A stretch of DNA of 9,514 nt from contig JAIFLB010000180.1 of NCBI GenBank assembly GCA_020049245.1, forward strand, positions 1 to 9,514, given 5' to 3'. Shown one piece after another: positions 6,538 to 9,514 of the stretch. Position numbers and translations under genes: made by a program. The stretch's first letter is position 1; each line of letters starts with the position of its first letter. The stretch comes from Betaproteobacteria bacterium (lineage in GTDB: Bacteria; Pseudomonadota; Gammaproteobacteria; Burkholderiales; Thiobacillaceae). Below the pieces are notes generated by a model that was not told the DNA's origin, searched no databases, and saw only the letters and a program-made list of their open reading frames with translations.

Positions 6538-6558
6538 ATCGGGGCCAGCGGCCCCGAT
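6538..6558 (+). terminator. Strong hairpin after the BON lipoprotein gene
   Basis: ATCGGGGCC (6538-6546) pairs perfectly with GGCCCCGAT (6550-6558) around a 3-base loop, 6 bases after the stop codon. The stem is very GC-rich, but no T-run follows directly; TTTTT appears only at 6581 and TTTTTT at 6595. It may stop or attenuate transcription, or protect the mRNA 3' end. Confidence 0.45.
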
Positions 6559-6616
6559 GCCGTGGCAAATCGTCCCGACATTTTTGGCGGCGAATTTTTT
6601 GTATAAACCTCGACCT

Positions 6617-6624
6617 GGAGGAGG
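6617..6624 (+). promoter_or_regulatory. Very strong ribosome binding site for the rhodanese gene
   Basis: GGAGGAGG ends 5 bases before ATG 6630, close to ideal Shine-Dalgarno pairing and spacing. It fixes this start and suggests high translation, in contrast to the weak or absent sites of the yraN and SIS genes. A TATAAA at 6602-6607 lies just upstream but has no convincing -35 partner. Confidence 0.7.
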
Positions 6625-6629
6625 CGAAC

Positions 6630-7286
6630 ATGAAGATTCGTAACACGGTTTTGTCGATGCTGTTGCTGTCCTTGGCTACGCTCAATGCTCCCGCGCTGGC
6701 TGCGGGTACGGATGTCAATATCACGCAAAGTCTCGCGGCGGTGGAAGTGATGCATCAGGGCAAGAAAGTCCGTATCGAGCGGGTGCAAGACACCGAAAAC
6801 ATGCTCGACCCGGATTTTTCGCTGACCTCGCGGCCGTGTCCGCCATTCTGCATCCAGCCGATGACGCTGGGGCCAGGGGTGGAAACCATCGGCGAACTGG
6901 AAATGCTTGATTACCTGAAAAAATCAGGCAAGGACGCCAGCATTCTGGTGATCGATTCCCGCGATGGTGATTGGCCGCAACGTTCAGGCGTCATTCCCGG
7001 ATCGGTCCAATTGCCGTGGCAGGAACTGCATCCGGCCCACAATGAACTCGACAAGATTGCGGATATTCTGATTTTTCGATTTGGCGCCGCGCGACAGGGC
7101 GGTTTGTGGAATTTTGAAAACGCCAAGACGCTGGTGTTGTATTGCAACGGCCCCTGGTGCGGCCAATCACCCACCAATATCAAGCAATTGATGGCGATGG
7201 GTTATCCGGCACACAAGCTCAAGTGGTATCGTGGCGGGGTCCAGGACTGGAAAATGTTGGGCCTGACTACCGTCACTCCGAAGTGA
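6630..7286 (+). CDS. Exported rhodanese-like domain protein with CPPFC motif
   Basis: This 218-residue protein has a Sec signal peptide (residues 1-24, cleavage after ALA, before AGTDV), so it should be periplasmic. A region with the CPPFC motif (Cys70, Cys74) precedes the rhodanese domain (about 85-215): VIDSRDGDWPQRSGVIPGSVQLPW at 107-130, the cysteine loop YCNGPWCGQS (Cys172, Cys177), then LMAMGYPAHKLKWYRGGVQDW. Rhodanese domains move sulfane sulfur through a persulfide on the catalytic Cys. The four cysteines, in two pairs, allow either persulfide chemistry or disulfide exchange. Downstream, 39 bases away, is another exported protein (DUF302). A role in periplasmic sulfur or thiol chemistry is inferred, not shown. 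Confidence 0.85.
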   Translation: MKIRNTVLSMLLLSLATLNAPALAAGTDVNITQSLAAVEVMHQGKKVRIERVQDTENMLDPDFSLTSRPCPPFCIQPMTLGPGVETIGELEMLDYLKKSGKDASILVIDSRDGDWPQRSGVIPGSVQLPWQELHPAHNELDKIADILIFRFGAARQGGLWNFENAKTLVLYCNGPWCGQSPTNIKQLMAMGYPAHKLKWYRGGVQDWKMLGLTTVTPK

Positions 7287-7325
7287 CGCTCCATAGATCG
7301 CTGTAACTACAGAAGGAAGAGACAA

Positions 7326-8018
7326 ATGAACAAGACTTTAGTCGCCGCCCTGGCCGTGGCGCTTGCCATGCCGGTTTTACCCGCCGTTGCACAACAGGCA
7401 GCCAACCCTTATCTGGCGAATGTTCCCCTTTCCGCTGGCCCGCTCACACTGCCGATTTCCCCGGGCGGACGTGGCATGCGTCCGTACGAAATGTCCAAGC
7501 CGGTGTCGCCGGAAGAGAAAAACAAGCTGATGAAACAGATCATGCCGATGATGGGTATGGTCAAGAGTATGGATGTGAAAGACGTCATGAATCTGATGGC
7601 GATCAAGTATCCGGCGAAAAAAGGTCTGAGCTTCGATGACGTCAAGCAGTCGATGGAACTGGCCGCCAACAAGCACAACTTCAAGAAAGTCGGCGAAAGC
7701 CCGATGTGGAAAGATATTCAGGCTGTGCTGGGGGACATGGATGCGCCTCGGATGGAGGTTTACCACTACTGCGACATCGCCGCCGGTCGTGAAATCCTGA
7801 AATACGCGCCTGAATCCATCGTTTACCTGCCTTGCCGCATCGCGATCATGGAAGACGCCGACAAGAACGTCTGGGTGCTGACCCTGGACTGGAATACTTC
7901 CTGGCTGGATTCCCTTTCCGGCAAGATGGGCGCGCCTGACCAGTTGATGATTTACGCGAAAGATATCCGCGACAAGATGGATATCATCATGAAGGCCGCC
8001 GCCGAAGGCGACCTGTAA
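7326..8018 (+). CDS. Exported DUF302-domain protein
   Basis: This 230-residue protein has a signal peptide (residues 1-22, cleavage after AVA, before QQAANP). A proline- and glycine-rich linker and a methionine-dense helix follow (8 Met between residues 69 and 91, including IMPMMGMVKSM). The DUF302 domain covers about 100-200: FDDVKQSMELAANKHNFKKVGESPMWKDI, VYHYCDIAAG (Cys149), then YLPCRIAIMEDADKNVWV (Cys170). DUF302 proteins have no established activity; those with the CRIAI strand are often found near sulfur-metabolism or redox genes. A purine-rich AGAAGGAAGAG lies before the ATG. It is probably co-transcribed with the rhodanese gene 39 bases upstream. Copper or thiol binding is possible from the Met and Cys content but is inference. 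Confidence 0.85.
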   Translation: MNKTLVAALAVALAMPVLPAVAQQAANPYLANVPLSAGPLTLPISPGGRGMRPYEMSKPVSPEEKNKLMKQIMPMMGMVKSMDVKDVMNLMAIKYPAKKGLSFDDVKQSMELAANKHNFKKVGESPMWKDIQAVLGDMDAPRMEVYHYCDIAAGREILKYAPESIVYLPCRIAIMEDADKNVWVLTLDWNTSWLDSLSGKMGAPDQLMIYAKDIRDKMDIIMKAAAEGDL

Positions 8019-8027
8019 TACCTGAAG

Positions 8028-8057
8028 CCGGGAAATCCAGTTCTCCTGATTTCCCGG
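8028..8057 (+). terminator. Hairpin after the DUF302 gene
   Basis: CCGGGAAATC (8028-8037) pairs with GATTTCCCGG (8048-8057), a perfect 10-base stem with a 10-base loop, starting 9 bases after the stop codon. It is followed by TCTTTCC, only a weak T-tract. It may end or reduce transcription between the DUF302 gene and the repeat-protein gene. Confidence 0.5.
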
Positions 8058-8144
8058 TCTTTCCAGAATTTCTCCTGATCGACTCCCGGTTGCGGCATCG
8101 CTTGTGCGCCCGTGGAACGCTTCCCCCTGACATTCGATCAAATT

Positions 8145-8159
8145 GGATTCACTGAATCC
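8145..8159. promoter_or_regulatory. 15-base dyad upstream of the repeat-protein gene
   Basis: GGATTCA (8145-8151) and TGAATCC (8153-8159) are perfect inverted copies around a single C, 33 bases before the ATG at 8193. The compact symmetry is that of a transcription-factor operator. No convincing -10 or -35 could be placed nearby. The rest of the 174-base gap (8019-8192) holds only the hairpin at 8028-8057. Confidence 0.4.
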
Positions 8160-8192
8160 TCTCGGCAAGTCATCTACTCACAGGAGACGCGC

Positions 8193-9299
8193 ATGAAACA
8201 CCTCACCCCCATGTTGTTGATCGCCATCGCTGGCACGGCTCAACCGGTCCTGGCCCAGAATCCAATCAATCCCCTGTCATTCCTGGCGCCGACGCAAAGC
8301 GGTCCCTTCGGTCTGAGCGGCGCTACTGGCGGCATTTCCAGTCCGTTCGGCCTTGGCGCGCTGAATCCGTTGAATCCGATCAACAGCATCAATCCCCTGA
8401 GTCCCTGGAATAGCTATGGCGGTCTGTCGAATCCCGTATTGAGCCTGGGCGCGCTGGGTGCCTTGAATGCATTGACACCAAACATGCTGCCGGGCAGCAG
8501 TCCTTTCGGTGGCAGCCCCTTCAACAACAATCCGTATCAGGGCAATGCTTTTGGCGGTAATGCATTCGGTGGCAATCCCTTTGGTGGCAGCCCCTTCGGC
8601 GGTAATTCCTATGCGCGTCCGTCGCAGCAGCAGCCGTATGGTGCGCCAGCTTTCAGTCCGTCGATGCCGTCCTACCCGAACATGCCCTTTGCCGCGCAGC
8701 AACCGCAATACATGATGCCGGGCAGTTATTACCCCATGCAACAGCAACAGGCTTATCCGTACATGCCGTATGGCGCACAACAGCAGCCGCCTCAGCAACC
8801 CTCGCTGGGTAACTTGTTTGGCATGCAAACTCAGCCTATGCAACAACAGCAAGCCCCGTATCCGAACTTTTATGGCGCACCACAACCTGTCCAGCAACAG
8901 CCAAACTTGCCCAATTTTTACGGCATGATGCAACCGCCCGCGCAATCGGTTCAGCAGGTACAGCAGCCCGCTCCGCAGCCGATGCAGCAGGCATTCCCGT
9001 TCAACCCGTATCTGATGCCACAAGCTCAGCAGCAAGCAACGCCGCCGGTTGAGAAACCCTCCGCATCCATGCTTGATTCCAGCAAGCCCTCGATGCCAGC
9101 TGCCCAGCAACCTGTCACATTGCCGTTTTTGTTCTTCACGCCGCAAGCTGGGTCTGCAGTCTCCGCACCCGCTGCTCCGGTTGCACCGGCGGCCACACCT
9201 GCGCCTGAGCCGGCGGCAGAAGCGAAACCCGACGAAGCCGCATTGCCACCGCTCGATCCGGCCGCGTTCATGCAGATGTATATGAAGCCGGGCAAGTAA
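8193..9299 (+). CDS. Exported low-complexity N/P/G/Q-rich repeat protein
   Basis: I do not recognise this 368-residue protein. The start at 8193 is chosen over the in-frame GTG at 8112 because AGGAGA lies 5 bases before it and it opens a signal peptide (MKHLTPMLLIAIAGTAQPVLA, cleavage before QNPINP). The mature part has four zones: NPL/NPI-rich (NPLNPINSINPLSPWN), an array of eight [NS][PA/S][FY]-type pentapeptides (DNA 8499-8618), a long Q/P/Y/M-rich zone with PNFYG twice, and an Ala/Pro tail ending in DPAAFMQMYMKPGK. It has no cysteine and no transmembrane helix after the signal. Such composition suggests an extended, disordered or assembling envelope or extracellular protein. It follows the rhodanese and DUF302 genes in the same direction. 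Function is unknown. Confidence 0.8.
   Translation: MKHLTPMLLIAIAGTAQPVLAQNPINPLSFLAPTQSGPFGLSGATGGISSPFGLGALNPLNPINSINPLSPWNSYGGLSNPVLSLGALGALNALTPNMLPGSSPFGGSPFNNNPYQGNAFGGNAFGGNPFGGSPFGGNSYARPSQQQPYGAPAFSPSMPSYPNMPFAAQQPQYMMPGSYYPMQQQQAYPYMPYGAQQQPPQQPSLGNLFGMQTQPMQQQQAPYPNFYGAPQPVQQQPNLPNFYGMMQPPAQSVQQVQQPAPQPMQQAFPFNPYLMPQAQQQATPPVEKPSASMLDSSKPSMPAAQQPVTLPFLFFTPQAGSAVSAPAAPVAPAATPAPEPAAEAKPDEAALPPLDPAAFMQMYMKPGK
8499..8618 (+). repeat. Tandem pentapeptide-coding array (NPFGG/SPFGG type)
   Basis: Eight consecutive 15-base units encode SPFGG, SPFNN, NPYQG, NAFGG, NAFGG, NPFGG, SPFGG and NSYAR. The pattern is small-polar, Pro or Ala, aromatic, then usually Gly-Gly. Codons vary between units (GGTGGC, GGCGGT, TTT and TTC), so the units are old or kept at protein level and are not a fresh expansion. 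Confidence 0.85.
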
Positions 9300-9328
9300 C
9301 TTCCGGCCGGGATTTGATCCGGAACTTG

Positions 9329-9357
9329 AAAAGGGGCGCTAACAAGCGCCCCTTTTT
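9329..9357. terminator. Bidirectional Rho-independent terminator
   Basis: A perfect 8-base stem, GGGGCGCT (9333-9340) with AGCGCCCC (9345-9352), around loop AACA, is flanked by AAAA (9329-9332) and TTTTT (9353-9357). It lies between the convergent repeat-protein and xthA genes and should stop transcription from both sides. Confidence 0.92.
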
Positions 9358-9376
9358 AACTTCTGGTGATGCGATT

Positions 9377-9514
9377 TCAGAGGTTGAAGTCGTAATCGAC
9401 GATCAACGGTGCGTGGTCGGAGAATCGTTCCGCTTTGTAAACGCTGGCGGCTTTTGCTTTGGCGGCGATGCCGGGCGTGGCAATCTGATAGTCAATTCGC
9501 CAGCCTACATTCTT
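9377..9514 (-). CDS. xthA: Exodeoxyribonuclease III, C-terminal end (5' part outside window)
   Basis: The minus strand from the window edge encodes 45 residues to TGA (9377-9379): KNVGWRIDYQIATPG, a linker rich in Ala and Lys, then RFSDHAPLIVDYDFNL. WRIDYQ and SDHAPL are the last two conserved motifs of the exonuclease III family; the Asp-His of SDHAPL includes the catalytic His. The enzyme is a 3'-5' exonuclease and AP endonuclease of base-excision repair. No damage is visible in this part; the 5' majority of the gene is off the window. Confidence 0.93.
   Translation of the reverse strand, partial: KNVGWRIDYQIATPGIAAKAKAASVYKAERFSDHAPLIVDYDFNL

Noticed and set aside
7377..8168. A 263-codon minus-strand frame opposite the DUF302 gene
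   Set aside because: It is rich in His, Arg and Val, as expected for the complement of this coding sequence. The plus strand has a signal peptide, ribosome binding site and domain.
8112..8192. N-terminal extension of the repeat protein from GTG 8112
   Set aside because: It would bury the signal peptide 27 residues inside and ignore the AGGAGA site placed for ATG 8193.
8499..8618. CRISPR-like array
   Set aside because: The 15-base units are in-frame coding repeats with no unique spacers.
8277..9146. A 289-codon minus-strand frame opposite the repeat-protein gene
   Set aside because: The Leu/Arg-rich translation is the complement of Gln, Pro and Ala codons; there is no start context or motif.

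Overview
The window is GC-rich chromosomal DNA, most likely from a betaproteobacterium. The main support is the layout rsmI (minus) facing yraN, a SIS-domain gene and a BON-domain lipoprotein gene (plus), which matches the conserved yraL / yraN-diaA-dolP neighbourhood of beta- and gammaproteobacteria. The protein sequences and an xthA gene at the right edge fit the same assignment. The genus cannot be fixed from sequence alone. The exported rhodanese and DUF302 genes suggest, but do not prove, a sulfur-active or lithotrophic lineage.

Layout. 1-695 (+): 3' part of a WYL-domain regulator. 714-1330 (-): a ParE-type toxin and Phd/YefM-type antitoxin pair with its own promoter candidate. 1406-4930 (-): a compact run read rsmI, pyrC, NERD-domain gene, UvrD-like helicase gene, with gaps of 9 and 7 bases and then an out-of-frame overlap. 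5004-6532 (+): yraN (broken), a SIS-domain gene, and a BON lipoprotein gene whose signal peptide is out of frame. 6630-9299 (+): three consecutive genes for exported proteins, namely a rhodanese, a DUF302 protein and a low-complexity N/P/G/Q-rich protein, closed by a strong bidirectional terminator at 9329-9357. 9377-9514 (-): the 3' end of xthA.

Two things stand out. First, three neighbouring genes each carry one local frame disruption while the rest of each sequence looks well conserved. The NERD/helicase gene is split near 2495, yraN has lost about 11 codons including its GGEIDLI-type motif near 5109, and the BON lipoprotein is one A short in an A6 run right after its ATG. This could be assembly error, a recent mutational burst, or, for the A-tract, slippage. 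Second, the rhodanese / DUF302 / repeat-protein trio looks like an uncharacterised cell-envelope module: all three have signal peptides, the rhodanese has a CPPFC motif and an enlarged active-site loop, the DUF302 protein has a methionine-dense segment, and the third protein has a pentapeptide array but no cysteine.

No tRNA, rRNA, CRISPR array or insertion sequence was seen, and there is no gene-free stretch longer than about 175 bases.
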